Source: Candidatus Bathyarchaeota archaeon
Lineage (GTDB): Archaea; Thermoproteota; Bathyarchaeia; Bathyarchaeales; Bathycorpusculaceae
Direction: 5' to 3'
NCBI GenBank assembly: GCA_003164295.1
Contig: PLTA01000051.1
Coordinates: forward strand, 1 to 44,885
Length of the DNA stretch: 44,885 nt
Every line of letters starts with the position of its first letter. Positions within the stretch are counted from its first letter, which is position 1. The translations under genes were made by a program, and so were the position numbers. The notes under the pieces are model-generated. The model was not told the origin of the DNA. It did not search any database and saw only the letters and a list, made by a program, of their open reading frames with translations. Below are positions 1 to 8,033 of the stretch, piece after piece.

Positions 1-438
1 GCAGCAAGTTTGCACGACTTTGTCAGCTTCGTGGAATACTTTTGCCAGGTAGAATCCTCTAAGCCAATGTGTTTCTGGTCGTTCAATTTTAAGCCAATCA
101 TCTTTGCTCGCCTCATCTAGTATGATGGCATTAAATCCAAGTTCCTTTGACAGGGCTAAAACACCCATTTCTTCTAAAACTTCTCGGGTATTGCCCATGC
201 CGCTACGTTCAGCTAAAGTGACGCTGGCGGCGTTTGCCCCCTTCAAAGTTTCAACAAGAACTTGCAGCGTGCCCAGGTGTGTTGAAGCGGGAAAAGGGTC
301 AGCACTGTTAAAATTAGCTTTCAAAGCCACTCGCTTGCCAGAATAATCACTAAGATTAAACTTTTTGAGTAACGCAGGAACACCCGTTGATCTGTCAGAT
401 GTTTTGAGAATGAAAACTTCGCTCGAAAGGTTTGCCAT
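1..438 (-). CDS. DUF362 domain protein, N-terminal part (gene runs off the window start)
   Basis: The minus strand opens with ATG at 438 and stays open to base 1, giving 146 codons without a stop, so the C-terminus lies outside the window. The protein starts MANLSSEVFILKTSD and contains KANFNSADPFPASTHL near residues 41-56, a pattern typical of DUF362 proteins, followed by an alternating alpha/beta stretch (VTLAERSGMG). DUF362 proteins often carry iron-sulfur motifs and are of unknown function; the region where ferredoxin-like cysteines would lie is not visible here. The start is supported by a clear Shine-Dalgarno, GGAGGA on the minus strand at 445-450, six bases before the ATG. The gene is divergent from the tRNA that follows. 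Family assignment is from remembered motif similarity; the exact role is unknown. Confidence 0.75.
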   Translation of the reverse strand, partial: MANLSSEVFILKTSDRSTGVPALLKKFNLSDYSGKRVALKANFNSADPFPASTHLGTLQVLVETLKGANAASVTLAERSGMGNTREVLEEMGVLALSKELGFNAIILDEASKDDWLKIERPETHWLRGFYLAKVFHEADKVVQTCC

Positions 439-517
439 AAAAAATCCTCCAATTAAGGTTAATGGATGGTATGTTATTAATTTTCACTGCATCAAGCTGC
501 AACAACAAACCGTAAGC

Positions 518-527
518 TCTATATTAT
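518..527 (+). promoter_or_regulatory. TATA box for the tRNA-Lys gene
   Basis: CTATATTAT lies about 37 bp before the mature tRNA 5' end. Archaeal transcription starts about 25 bp downstream of TATA, near 548. The predicted short leader would contain the palindrome at 549-560. Confidence 0.4.
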
Positions 528-559
528 TCAGTGGAACCTTTTCAAAAGCGCATCGATGC

Positions 560-637
560 GGGCCCGTGGCTCAGTCAGGCTAGAGCGGCGGACTCTTAAT
601 CCGTAGGTCGCGGGTTCAATTCCCGTCGGGCCCGCCA
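560..637 (+). tRNA. tRNA-Lys (anticodon CTT)
   Basis: A full cloverleaf can be folded by eye. The acceptor arm GGGCCCG (560-566) pairs fully with CGGGCCC (627-633), followed by discriminator G634 and an encoded CCA (635-637). The D-stem is GCTC/GAGC. The anticodon stem GCGGA/TCCGT encloses the loop CTCTTAA, giving anticodon CTT at 595-597, which reads the lysine codon AAG. The T-arm is GCGGG-TTCAATT-CCCGT. No intron is present. A perfect 12-bp palindrome, CGCATCGATGCG (549-560), abuts the 5' end. Confidence 0.97.
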
Positions 638-646
638 ATCACCATT

Positions 647-1504
647 CTATGTTTCAAGCAGTTTTGTGAGACGGTTCATTAGTTCCTGTCGATCAGTTGA
701 CTGCTGCATCCAAAAGCCACGGTACTCCCTGAACTGTTCACCGGTGATTTTGCCCTTCTTTTGCAGGTCTCCCAGCAGCTTAACAAAACCTTGCATGTCA
801 AGTTGCTCGTCAGTTACAACTGCCGATTTCTTTTCCTCTGTCGTGACTTCGATGTTTATCGGCGGGTAAGCTTCGTATAAGAAACGTGCATAATACATGG
901 TATTCCAGCTTTTGGTCAGGTGCAGGCTGTTTTTGGCTTTGAGTAGTTCGACGGTGTAGTGTTCGTATTCTTGTCCAACCGAAAAATACTTGTTTTGCGG
1001 AATGGCAGTGTCGGATGCTCGGTAAACGAACTGCCTCAGATGCTGGTTGCTGAAAATAGGCAGCACTGTTGCTTTTTCGTAGTTGAAGCAGTAGATGATT
1101 TTTTTGGCGAGTTGTTTGTCTGGTCCGAAGCCGCCAATTCTCTCCCATGGAGCATCCACTTTTTGAGCCAAAGACTTTCTCTCGTCCACCGCTGTGCGGA
1201 GTAAGTTTTTTAGGTCTTTGATTTGTATTCTGGCGTTGCGGTAAACGTTACCGCTAGTAAGGTTTGCGGCTCCAAACTTTGTTAGGGTGGTTTCTATAAG
1301 GGTGAAGAATTCGCCGACTTGGTCAGGGTTCATCTTGAAGAGTTTATCGGGATCCAACCATTCGATTGAACGGAGGTTTTCGGCAAACGGATATTTCCGC
1401 CGCAGCTCTTTAAGGCGACCAACCTCAATTTCGACTTCCCGTTTGATGGTCCCAGTTTTATCATAAACATTTGCTTTCTCAAGCAGGGCAATACTTTTAG
1501 ACAT
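647..1504 (-). CDS. Uncharacterised protein, copy 1 of a tandem paralogous pair
   Basis: This 285-residue soluble protein is not recognised. It has no signal peptide or membrane segment. It is a clear paralogue of the gene at 1955-2899: the two align end to end, sharing the N-terminal pattern LL-KAN-DK-G--KREI, the block SIEWLDPDK (around residue 48), APWE-IGG and the block AKKII-CFNYE (around residues 135-145), then VLPI---HLR-FV, and a C-terminal EQL--FVKLLG-LQ-KGKITGE-FR block. The C-terminal 60 residues look like a charged helical module attached through a short linker. ATG at 1504 matches the paralogue's start, and a TATA-like CTAAATAAC about 24 bp upstream suggests a leaderless transcript. 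The function is unknown. The conserved mid-region might bind a partner or nucleic acid, but nothing in the sequence proves it. Confidence 0.8.
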   Translation of the reverse strand: MSKSIALLEKANVYDKTGTIKREVEIEVGRLKELRRKYPFAENLRSIEWLDPDKLFKMNPDQVGEFFTLIETTLTKFGAANLTSGNVYRNARIQIKDLKNLLRTAVDERKSLAQKVDAPWERIGGFGPDKQLAKKIIYCFNYEKATVLPIFSNQHLRQFVYRASDTAIPQNKYFSVGQEYEHYTVELLKAKNSLHLTKSWNTMYYARFLYEAYPPINIEVTTEEKKSAVVTDEQLDMQGFVKLLGDLQKKGKITGEQFREYRGFWMQQSTDRQELMNRLTKLLET

Positions 1505-1954
1505 TTCAACCGTACAGGTAAAAAGTTATTTAGGCTAATAAGTTTCACAGATGTGGAACGCAATTAACTAAACATGACTCAAAGAAATTTTTGGGTTGAT
1601 TTTGAGGATGAAACAAAAGTTTGAGTCCGCGCAAGACCACCATGAAATGACCGGCTAACCTCTTTCAGCACCAGTTTCTTTGTATAAGGTTTTTCAATAA
1701 TACATCGTTTTGCAAGATCAATGAACCATCTATGTCACGTCTCGGTAGGCAGTTCCAAGATTAAACACAATAGTTTGGGGCATGTTTGAAAAGATAATTC
1801 TGTCAGTGGTGAACGCCAGAGTAGAAACTAATTAAGACAATCGTTACGAGGCAGACAACCGCAGAAGCCTCAGGCGCTCTCATCTTTCAAAATCAACAGA
1901 TATGATAGATAAAGAGTTTGCGTTCTTCTAAGAGGCTGAGGGCATTAATTGTTG
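1505..1954. other. 450-bp spacer between the tandem paralogues
   Basis: No convincing gene is visible on either strand. It carries the promoter of the downstream paralogue (TATA-like element near 1524-1533 on the minus strand) and an 8-bp inverted repeat, GACTCAAA (1576-1583) with TTTGAGTC (1620-1627), separated by 36 bases. That repeat could be a hairpin or operator. The rest looks like ordinary AT-rich spacer. Confidence 0.4.
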
Positions 1955-2899
1955 CTAAAGTTTCTGACGTGTTGGTCGCTTCTGCATTTCATCAGATTGA
2001 TTTCTCGGTGGAGAAGGTTTCGTTTCAGTGTTTAAAAGCTGTTTTAGTCGCCAAACTGTTACATCTCGGTCATTGGACTGTTGCCTCATCCACAATTCGC
2101 GGTTTACTCTAAACTCTTCACCCGTAATTTTTCCTTTGGACTGAAGTTCCCCAAGTAATTTAACAAATGCTCTTAACTCCAATTGCTCGTTGGTCACTAC
2201 GTTTATGGTTTTACCTTCTCCAGACGGGTTAGCGGTGGGTTTTTCGCTGTCTGGTGGAGGATAACTGGCATATAGGAACTTGACGAAAAAAGTAATTTCC
2301 CACGTTTTCGTTAACAGCAGATTTTCTTTGGCTAAAAGCAACTCAGACATTAAGTTCTCGTATTCTTCGCCCAACGAATAATATTTTCTTGAAATGTTGG
2401 GTTTATCAATCACTTTGTTAACAAAATGCCTCAGATGTGAGGTATTTAAGATCGGCAGAACTTTTCCGCTCTCATAATTAAAGCAAAATATGATTTTTTT
2501 GGCGATTAGCTTGTCTTGTCCTAAACCGCCTATTTTTTCCCAAGGAGCATTTACTTTTTCAGCTAAAGACTTTTTTTTATCGACTGCAACGCGTAGCAAA
2601 TATTTGAAATCGTTAATTTGCGTTCTCGCATTTTGATAAACATTTGAGCTTTGAATTGTAATGTGACCAAACGGATCAAGAGAATATACTAAATAACTGA
2701 AGAACTCGCCAATTTCACCTGAATTTGCCTTAAAAATTTTGTCAGGATCAAGCCACTCTATTGACTGGGGGTTTTCGGCAAAAAGAAATTTAACCCTAAA
2801 TTCTTTGAGTAGTACCAGCGCAATATCTATCTCACGTTTAGTTAGCCCATTTTTATCGAAAGCATTTGCTTTATCCAGTAATGAATTATTTATAGCCAT
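1955..2899 (-). CDS. Uncharacterised protein, copy 2 of the tandem paralogous pair
   Basis: This is a paralogue of the gene at 647-1504, with the same order of conserved blocks (SIEWLDPDK, APWEKIGG, AKKIIFCFNYE, HLRHFV, and the C-terminal KLLGELQ-KGKITGEEFR). It has about 27 extra C-terminal residues rich in charged and proline residues (TETKPSPPRNQSDE) and a slightly longer linker before the C-terminal helical block. I chose ATG 2899 (MAINNSLLDK) because it gives the same N-terminal length as copy 1; a TTG two codons upstream (2905) is also open. A TATA-like TTTAAATTTATT lies near 2933-2945 on the minus strand. Divergence between the copies is substantial, so the duplication is old and both copies seem kept under selection. 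Function unknown. Confidence 0.8.
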   Translation of the reverse strand: MAINNSLLDKANAFDKNGLTKREIDIALVLLKEFRVKFLFAENPQSIEWLDPDKIFKANSGEIGEFFSYLVYSLDPFGHITIQSSNVYQNARTQINDFKYLLRVAVDKKKSLAEKVNAPWEKIGGLGQDKLIAKKIIFCFNYESGKVLPILNTSHLRHFVNKVIDKPNISRKYYSLGEEYENLMSELLLAKENLLLTKTWEITFFVKFLYASYPPPDSEKPTANPSGEGKTINVVTNEQLELRAFVKLLGELQSKGKITGEEFRVNRELWMRQQSNDRDVTVWRLKQLLNTETKPSPPRNQSDEMQKRPTRQKL

Positions 2900-2989
2900 T
2901 TCCAATCACACTAACAATGTTAATTTGGAGCTAATAAATTTAAAATATTTTTATTGAAAATCGTTTGAAAAGTCTCCCTTTTTCTACAA

Positions 2990-3618
2990 CTATATTTTTG
3001 TTTTGCCCTTTTCGAAAAATCTTCTGATAGCGGGAAGTAAAAGAGGAACTATCCAAATTAAGAATCGAACATGAATTTGGGTGTTTTCATTTACAGGTAT
3101 CGCCAGAGTCCAAAAAATTGGTAACGTTGAGATCAAAAAGATTACTGCACTTATTACTAGTGCATATCTCAACCATTTATAATGGTTAAGTAGATGGATA
3201 GGACGGCTCTTATCTACCAAGATTGAACCTACCATAAAAGCTTGAATAGCAAATAATCCGCCGAGATCAAGAGCGAAAAGTATCGATACATATTCTCCCG
3301 GAATTTTCGTTGATGTGAGCAGCTGATTGAATAAGAAAGGTTCGATAGATACTAAGAAAAGCAACCCAATATTTGTGAACACTCCCCTTCGTGTTTCGAC
3401 TCGCAAATCTGACATAATTTGCGTGTATGAGTACCAGACTCTTATCAAAATGATAAAGCTAAACCCATAGTACAGAAAAGCTAAAACCAGTGCTGTAAAG
3501 TCGCTTGGCGGCTGCCCGATTAAAGTTAAAGCACCGATGGAAAGTGCTAAGCCGAAAATCAGGTCAGATAAAGGCTCTATGCGGGATTTCGGTGTTGACC
3601 GTCCTTTCTCTTCACCAT
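2990..3618 (-). CDS. TMEM175-family (DUF1211) potassium-channel-like protein, 5' end frameshifted
   Basis: The uninterrupted frame from the stop at 2990 reads up past the first usable start (TTG, 3448). It includes the hallmark first helix, SRIEPLSDLIFGLALSIGAL, which matches the TMEM175 signature of Arg followed by a Ser/Phe-Asp motif near the N-terminus. The frame has no ATG, GTG or TTG upstream of 3448. However, an ATG at 3618 in the neighbouring frame would give MGEEKGRSTPKSRIEPL if one G were added after it. About six hydrophobic segments follow, ending in a basic tail (RRFFEKGKTKI). Total length would be about 209 residues, normal for archaeal members, which form K+-selective channels. 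Either the G run lost a base in the sequence, or the gene is inactivated. An annotation starting at 3448 would remove the pore-lining first helix. Confidence 0.7.
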
Positions 3619-3815
3619 AATGGTTCCGCCTTTTTAATAGAATTTGTCTGTTAATACAATATAAGTTTAAGCACTACCTCATTAGTCGTGCTAATATATG
3701 CCCCAAAGTTTTTGTTAATGCCATATTTCTTTGATTTCGCATTATTTTTAAGGGGAAAAGTTTAAGGGCAATAGTTTCTTATGGTTTCGCGTATTCCTGT
3801 CTTGAGGTTTATAGT

Positions 3816-4367
3816 TTGAGCGCTAATATTGAAACAATCGAAGAACGCAAAGCTGAAGTCCTAATTAAGCTGAGAAAATACAAGTTACTTTCTAAGGAAA
3901 AGTCTGAAGGTGCAGTCGGCTACATAATTGATATTCCACAGGATAAAGAGAAAGCGCTCATCTGGTGCATATTAGGAGAAGCAACCGTCGGCATCGCTGC
4001 CATGAACACACTTTACAAAGTGATGAAAGAAAAAGAACTTGACCGCGCAATCGTTGTTACCGAAGGACGCTATACACATGCGGTTAAACTTGGCGCAAAA
4101 AAGAAACAGGTTGAATTATTACCGAAATCTTTTCCAGTTTTCGACATTTTTGAGCATGCATTAGTGCCTTTCCACGAAATTCTTAGTGAAAAAGAAAAGA
4201 ATCAACTTCTTGCACAATTTAAAGTTAAACCATATCAAATGCCACAGATAAAATCTGGCGATCCAGCGGTGAAAGTCATCGGCGCGAAACCAGGCGACAT
4301 TCTTAAAATTACAAGAAAAAGCTCCACTGCAGGTGAACACATTACTTACAGGTATGTAGTAGAATAA
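3816..4367 (+). CDS. rpoH: DNA-directed RNA polymerase subunit H (Rpo5/RpoH) with an extra N-terminal domain
   Basis: Residues 108-183 are a textbook Rpo5/RPB5 C-terminal (assembly) domain: EHALVPFHEILSEKE, PYQMPQIKSGDPAVK, IGAKPGDILKITR, TAGEHITYRYVVE. Archaeal Rpo5 is normally only about 75-90 residues. This one is 183, and residues about 50-105 (LYKVMKEKELDRAIVVTEG, then H-AVK) resemble the part of eukaryotic RPB5 that reads ISRAIIVV and leads to EHELVPEH. The start is TTG 3816, preceded by GAGGT at 3804-3808 with 7-bp spacing. A second oddity is position: archaeal rpoH usually heads the rpoB-rpoA operon, yet no rpoB follows. It could therefore be a second rpoH paralogue. The subunit sits in the lower jaw of RNA polymerase near downstream DNA. 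Confidence 0.92.
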   Translation: MSANIETIEERKAEVLIKLRKYKLLSKEKSEGAVGYIIDIPQDKEKALIWCILGEATVGIAAMNTLYKVMKEKELDRAIVVTEGRYTHAVKLGAKKKQVELLPKSFPVFDIFEHALVPFHEILSEKEKNQLLAQFKVKPYQMPQIKSGDPAVKVIGAKPGDILKITRKSSTAGEHITYRYVVE

Positions 4368-4521
4368 ACGCTTATACCTCTTATTTCTTAAACACTTGTT
4401 AATCCTTTGGAGGATAGGTTATTTTTAGATAGTTAAAAAAGGTTGTAAAATAGGGTAATTCTATCTTTGTACCCGAAACTGTTAAAATAATCCTTTTTCC
4501 AAAGGCGAATGGATTAAAAAA

Positions 4522-5079
4522 TTATTTGGCAATCATTACTTCTGTTGACTTCACGATTGCTTCAACTTCGTCGCCAACTTTGATATCCAAGTCTTCGACC
4601 GCGTCCTTAGTAATAACTGCGGTAACGGTAACGGGCATTTTTATCTCTACTTTAACTTTAGCTGTAATAACACCTTTTTCGACTGACACAACTTTTCCCT
4701 TAAAACGATTTCGCGCACTTAACTTCACATTTTTCACCTCCAAACTCCCTGAACTTAATAAAACTTTGTCCATGTAGCTTTGGACCTGCTTGTACTCTGC
4801 TAGCAAACTTCTACCTAAATCCGTTAGTTTTGCTCCGCCGCCGCCAGATTTTCCGCCTTTGTAGGTTTCAACAATTGATTGATCAAGTGTTTTCTGAATA
4901 TCTTGGATGTAATTCCAAACATAACGATAAGACATGCCTAAGGTTTCAGCGGCTCTTGAAATGGAGTTTTCCTTTTCGAGTGCTTCTAGAATTTCTGCTC
5001 CGCCTTTGCCGATTACGGGTTTGTCTTTGTATTCTATCCAGACTTTGCATGAGAGCTTATGTTTGTTGTTAGTAAGCAT
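4522..5079 (-). CDS. modE: ModE-like molybdate/tungstate-responsive regulator (HTH plus Mop/TOBE domain)
   Basis: This DNA-binding metal-oxyanion sensor has two domains. The N-terminal winged HTH matches ModE: GAEILEALEKENSISRAAE, then GMSYRYVWNYIQDI, then GGKSGGGGAKLT. The C-terminal Mop/TOBE domain contains SARNRFKGKV and IKVGDEVEAIVKSTEVMIAK, the fold that binds molybdate or tungstate. Members repress or activate uptake genes when metal-loaded. ATG 5079 gives 185 residues; an upstream TTG (5121) would add 14 residues unlike the family. A TATA box at 5104-5112 places transcription start near 5082, so a leaderless mRNA at 5079 fits best. It lies 82 bp downstream of tupC on the same strand and so has its own promoter and may also be co-transcribed. 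It most likely controls tupABC. Confidence 0.88.
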   Translation of the reverse strand: MLTNNKHKLSCKVWIEYKDKPVIGKGGAEILEALEKENSISRAAETLGMSYRYVWNYIQDIQKTLDQSIVETYKGGKSGGGGAKLTDLGRSLLAEYKQVQSYMDKVLLSSGSLEVKNVKLSARNRFKGKVVSVEKGVITAKVKVEIKMPVTVTAVITKDAVEDLDIKVGDEVEAIVKSTEVMIAK

Positions 5080-5103
5080 TCTAGAGTGGTTATGTAATAA
5101 AGA

Positions 5104-5112
5104 CGATATAAA
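5104..5112 (-). promoter_or_regulatory. TATA box of the modE-like gene
   Basis: Read on the minus strand, this is TTTATATCG preceded by purines and T. Its centre is about 28 bp from ATG 5079, the spacing expected for a leaderless archaeal transcript. Confidence 0.45.
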
Positions 5113-5161
5113 TCTAATCAACCGAGATTAATTCAAAATTAAATTTTAAGGATAAGGTAGT

Positions 5162-5878
5162 TTAAAATTCTAATTCTCCGTTGACAAATTTTCGAGATAC
5201 CTCGCTTTTGGGGTTCTCAAAGAAATCTTCTGTTTTTGCCGCTTCCACAATGACGCCATTATTGATATGAACTATTTCATCTGCTATTCTTCTTGCCTGC
5301 GTAAGGTTGTGGGTAGCCATTACAATAATACGGTCAACGCTTTTTTTGTTAACTATTGCTTTTTCAATTATTGTGGCGCTGTTTGGATCCAAATTAGCTG
5401 TAGGCTCATCTAAAAGCAGAACGTGTGGTTCAAGAAGAAAAGCCCTGGCCAAGGCAATTCTCTGTTGTTCCCCGCCTGAAGTCTTTTTCGCTCTTCGCTT
5501 TTCAAAACCTGAAAGCCTAACGATTTGTAAGGCTTCAGCAACTTTCTTCTTGATTTCGTCTTTGGGAACTTTCCTAATTCTAAGACCATACGATAGGTTG
5601 CTGTAAACATTGGTGCTGAACATGACTGATTTCTGAAAAACTAACGTTGAAAGCTGACGTATAGCTTTACAATCGACATGCTGATTGTTGAAGAGTAATT
5701 GTCCACAATCAGCGTTTTCTAAGCCAGCCATAATACGCATAAGCGTTGTTTTGCCTGCGCCGTTAACACCTAAAAGAACTATGATTTTGCCGCCCTGAAG
5801 TTCCAGTGATATGGAATTTAATGCTTTAACATTGAGGTAGCTTTTTTTGATCTCTACAAGTTTAAGATTTACACTCAT
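5162..5878 (-). CDS. tupC: Tungstate ABC transporter, ATP-binding protein
   Basis: This 238-residue ABC ATPase powers oxyanion import. Walker A is GVNGAGKTT (around residues 37-45), the Q-loop lies in LVFQKSVMF, the signature is TSGGEQQRIALARA, Walker B is VLLLDEPTANLD, and the switch histidine is in ATHNLTQAR. It begins 3 bp after tupB stops, so the two are translationally linked. There is no C-terminal TOBE extension as in ModC; this short form is typical of TupC, and metal sensing is left to the separate ModE-like protein downstream. It acts on the cytoplasmic face with TupB. ATG at 5878 is the natural start. Assignment to tungstate rather than molybdate or phosphate comes from the operon partner TupA. 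Confidence 0.92.
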   Translation of the reverse strand: MSVNLKLVEIKKSYLNVKALNSISLELQGGKIIVLLGVNGAGKTTLMRIMAGLENADCGQLLFNNQHVDCKAIRQLSTLVFQKSVMFSTNVYSNLSYGLRIRKVPKDEIKKKVAEALQIVRLSGFEKRRAKKTSGGEQQRIALARAFLLEPHVLLLDEPTANLDPNSATIIEKAIVNKKSVDRIIVMATHNLTQARRIADEIVHINNGVIVEAAKTEDFFENPKSEVSRKFVNGELEF

Positions 5879-5881
5879 GGT

Positions 5882-6628
5882 TTAGCCCCCACCTAAACCT
5901 CTCCACATCATAAATTTAGCTAATGGTCGGTCTTCGCTTCTTATTCTCTCAATTAAAGCTATAATTAATGCAAGTGCGATGACTATTGCCATTAAGATTA
6001 TAGCATAAGCCATAGCTATGTCAAAACTGCCGAAGTTTATTTCAACAGAAATGGCAGTCGTTAAAACTTGCGTTTCTCCCACTAGGCTTCCGCCCACGAT
6101 GGTTGCTATGCCTAGCTCGCCAAATCCTCTGTTAAATGCGGCAGTTATTGAAAGAATCATGGACCAAATCGTTTCGCGAATCAACGTTAAATTGGTTCTA
6201 AAGCCCGAAGCACCAAGTGTCTTAGCGAGATCACGAAGGGAAGTATCCGCATTGCCCAAAGCATTTGCAGTAAAACTAACAATTATGGGCGTAACCAGTA
6301 TGGCTTGACCAAGCGCAATGCCGTTAAGCGTGTAGAGCAAATGAAGAGAGCCAAGTTCCCCGTGCCTAGCCAAAAGTAAATACAATAAAAGTCCTAAGGC
6401 TACGGTCGGTATGCCGATTAACGCGTTAAAGAAGCCTTTAACTACCCATTTGCCCCTAAAACTGTATAAGCCTAAAACAACTGCTAGCGGAATGCTCCAA
6501 ACGCACGATAACAGCGTTCCCAAGCCTGCAACATAAATAGATCTATAGACGGTTCCGTAAACACTGGGATCGCCGCTTATAATTAAGTGAAGTGCTTGCT
6601 GAAAGGCTTTAACGATAAGATCAGCCAT
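5882..6628 (-). CDS. tupB: Tungstate ABC transporter, permease protein
   Basis: This 248-residue inner-membrane permease has about six hydrophobic helices, for example VYGTVYRSIYVAGLGTLLSC, GIPTVALGLLLYLLLA and AMAYAIILMAIVIALALIIALI. The cytoplasmic EAA-type loop is seen around RDLAKTLGASGFRTNLTLIRE, which contacts the ATPase. The TupB family typically has the IPTVALGLLLY segment followed by L and G residues, as here. It ends with a charged tail and a GLGGG end. It lies between tupA (49-bp gap) and tupC (3-bp gap) in a single transcription unit. ATG at 6628 is supported by length and by the family start before the first amphipathic helix. Confidence 0.92.
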   Translation of the reverse strand: MADLIVKAFQQALHLIISGDPSVYGTVYRSIYVAGLGTLLSCVWSIPLAVVLGLYSFRGKWVVKGFFNALIGIPTVALGLLLYLLLARHGELGSLHLLYTLNGIALGQAILVTPIIVSFTANALGNADTSLRDLAKTLGASGFRTNLTLIRETIWSMILSITAAFNRGFGELGIATIVGGSLVGETQVLTTAISVEINFGSFDIAMAYAIILMAIVIALALIIALIERIRSEDRPLAKFMMWRGLGGG

Positions 6629-6677
6629 TCAAATCACAAAGAAAATAAGGGGAATTTTATTTGAGCTTTTCCTAACT

Positions 6678-8009
6678 TTAATTTCTGTTTACTTTACTGT
6701 TGATTTGGGAAGGTAACGGTTGTGCAAAATTGATTGATTGACTGTCCGAAGCATAATAGTTTGAGAGGCTAATTGAGTCATTTGGGTTCATGTTTGCTAC
6801 TGTGTCATATGTGGGTGTATATAGACTGCCTGCGTTGTATCGGTATTGTAAAGGACACTCAGTTCCGCTTGCGCTGATTGCAGGGGTTGAATTCATGTAT
6901 GCATAGTTTTGAATCCATCCCAACAACGTAGCGTTGGGTGCAGTGTCGCTAGCTAAGGGTATAAATGAATTGAATAACGATTGTCCATAAGTAGATACGC
7001 CAAAGTTTTGAATTACTGCTTGACCTTGAGCAGAAACGAGCCAATTGACAAAAGTAAATGCAGCATCAAAGTTTGTTCCTGATAGAGCTGGATTTAGCGG
7101 GTTGTCAATTATTGCGCTGTACACATTTAGCAGGGCTTGTTGGGCTTGAATCTGGATTGTGAGTTGTATGTCTCCTCCGTCGTAGTAAGCTAGATATGTG
7201 CCTGAATCGGAAAGTGTGTATCCTGGTGGGCTTGAGCCGACACCATTATTAGCTTCTAGTAGTGTAACACCCATTCCGGCTTGTGTAGTATGGAACCAAG
7301 ATTGCGTGCTTATAGTATTGTAATTGAAGCCTGCAGCCTTCCAAAGATTTGCCTCTGCTGTGGCTGTTCCTGAACTATCGTTTCTTGAGAACCATTGAAC
7401 GTTAGGATTGGTTTGAGCTGCAGTGTAAAGTTTTGTTAAGGCTTGTGATACGTTTGTCATTCCATTGATGCCAGCTGGGTCATTTGAGGGTCCAACGATC
7501 ACGAAGAAGTTGTAGGCAACGATTTTGCGGTCAACTCCATATCCACCTGTTAAGAAGGGAAGTTCCTGTGAAGGTGAATGGACTAGAACCATGTCAGCAT
7601 CTCCTGCTTCAGCTCTCGCTATGGCGGCGCCTGTTCCAAGAGCAACAAAGTTAACAGTTATCCAGGGATAAGCGTCTTGGAAGATTTCTTTTATGTTGGC
7701 TGTTCCGTTATCTTCTAGTCCTGTATCGTGAAGGCTGGTGGTTGTTGCAACAGTTAATGTTGTGGGAGCATGAGTTGGCGTTGGAGTAAACGTAGGTGTC
7801 TGAGTTTGGGCTGGTGAGGAAGTTGCCGTTGGATTGGGTGTGGTTGTTGGTGTTTGTGAAGGGGTGGGCGATTGGGTGGGCGTAGAAGTTGGGGTAGAGG
7901 TTGGGGTTGGTGTAGATGTGGGAGTTGATAAGGATATGTAAGCAAAAACTCCGCCAATGATGATAATTATTACAACGATTGCGGCTATTATAATAAATGT
8001 ACTTTTCAT
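6678..8009 (-). CDS. tupA: Tungstate ABC transporter, substrate-binding protein
   Basis: The mature domain starts with LTVATTTSLHDTGLEDN (around residues 84-100). TTTS-x-DTGL is the hallmark of TupA, whose threonines and serines ligand tungstate with very high affinity. Later blocks GTGAAIARAEAGDADMVLVHSP and a pocket segment NDSSGTATAE also fit the family. At 443 residues it is longer than bacterial TupA (about 270): it adds an N-terminal membrane anchor (residues 5-29), a 50-residue Thr/Pro/Ser linker that is probably glycosylated, and a C-terminal extension. It is therefore displayed outside the cell on a stalk. It is the first gene of the operon, with a promoter at about 8034-8057 that overlaps a ModE-like palindrome. 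It could bind molybdate too, but the motif favours tungstate. Confidence 0.9.
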   Translation of the reverse strand: MKSTFIIIAAIVVIIIIIGGVFAYISLSTPTSTPTPTSTPTSTPTQSPTPSQTPTTTPNPTATSSPAQTQTPTFTPTPTHAPTTLTVATTTSLHDTGLEDNGTANIKEIFQDAYPWITVNFVALGTGAAIARAEAGDADMVLVHSPSQELPFLTGGYGVDRKIVAYNFFVIVGPSNDPAGINGMTNVSQALTKLYTAAQTNPNVQWFSRNDSSGTATAEANLWKAAGFNYNTISTQSWFHTTQAGMGVTLLEANNGVGSSPPGYTLSDSGTYLAYYDGGDIQLTIQIQAQQALLNVYSAIIDNPLNPALSGTNFDAAFTFVNWLVSAQGQAVIQNFGVSTYGQSLFNSFIPLASDTAPNATLLGWIQNYAYMNSTPAISASGTECPLQYRYNAGSLYTPTYDTVANMNPNDSISLSNYYASDSQSINFAQPLPSQINSKVNRN

Positions 8010-8033
8010 TTTTTCACTGTTTTTAGGAAAAAA

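Noticed and set aside
365..583. Plus-strand frame covering the tRNA 5' half
   Set aside because: It is antisense to the start of the DUF362 gene and runs into the tRNA.
810..1148. Minus-strand 112-codon frame inside paralogue 1
   Set aside because: Fully contained in a well-supported gene in another frame, with unnatural composition.
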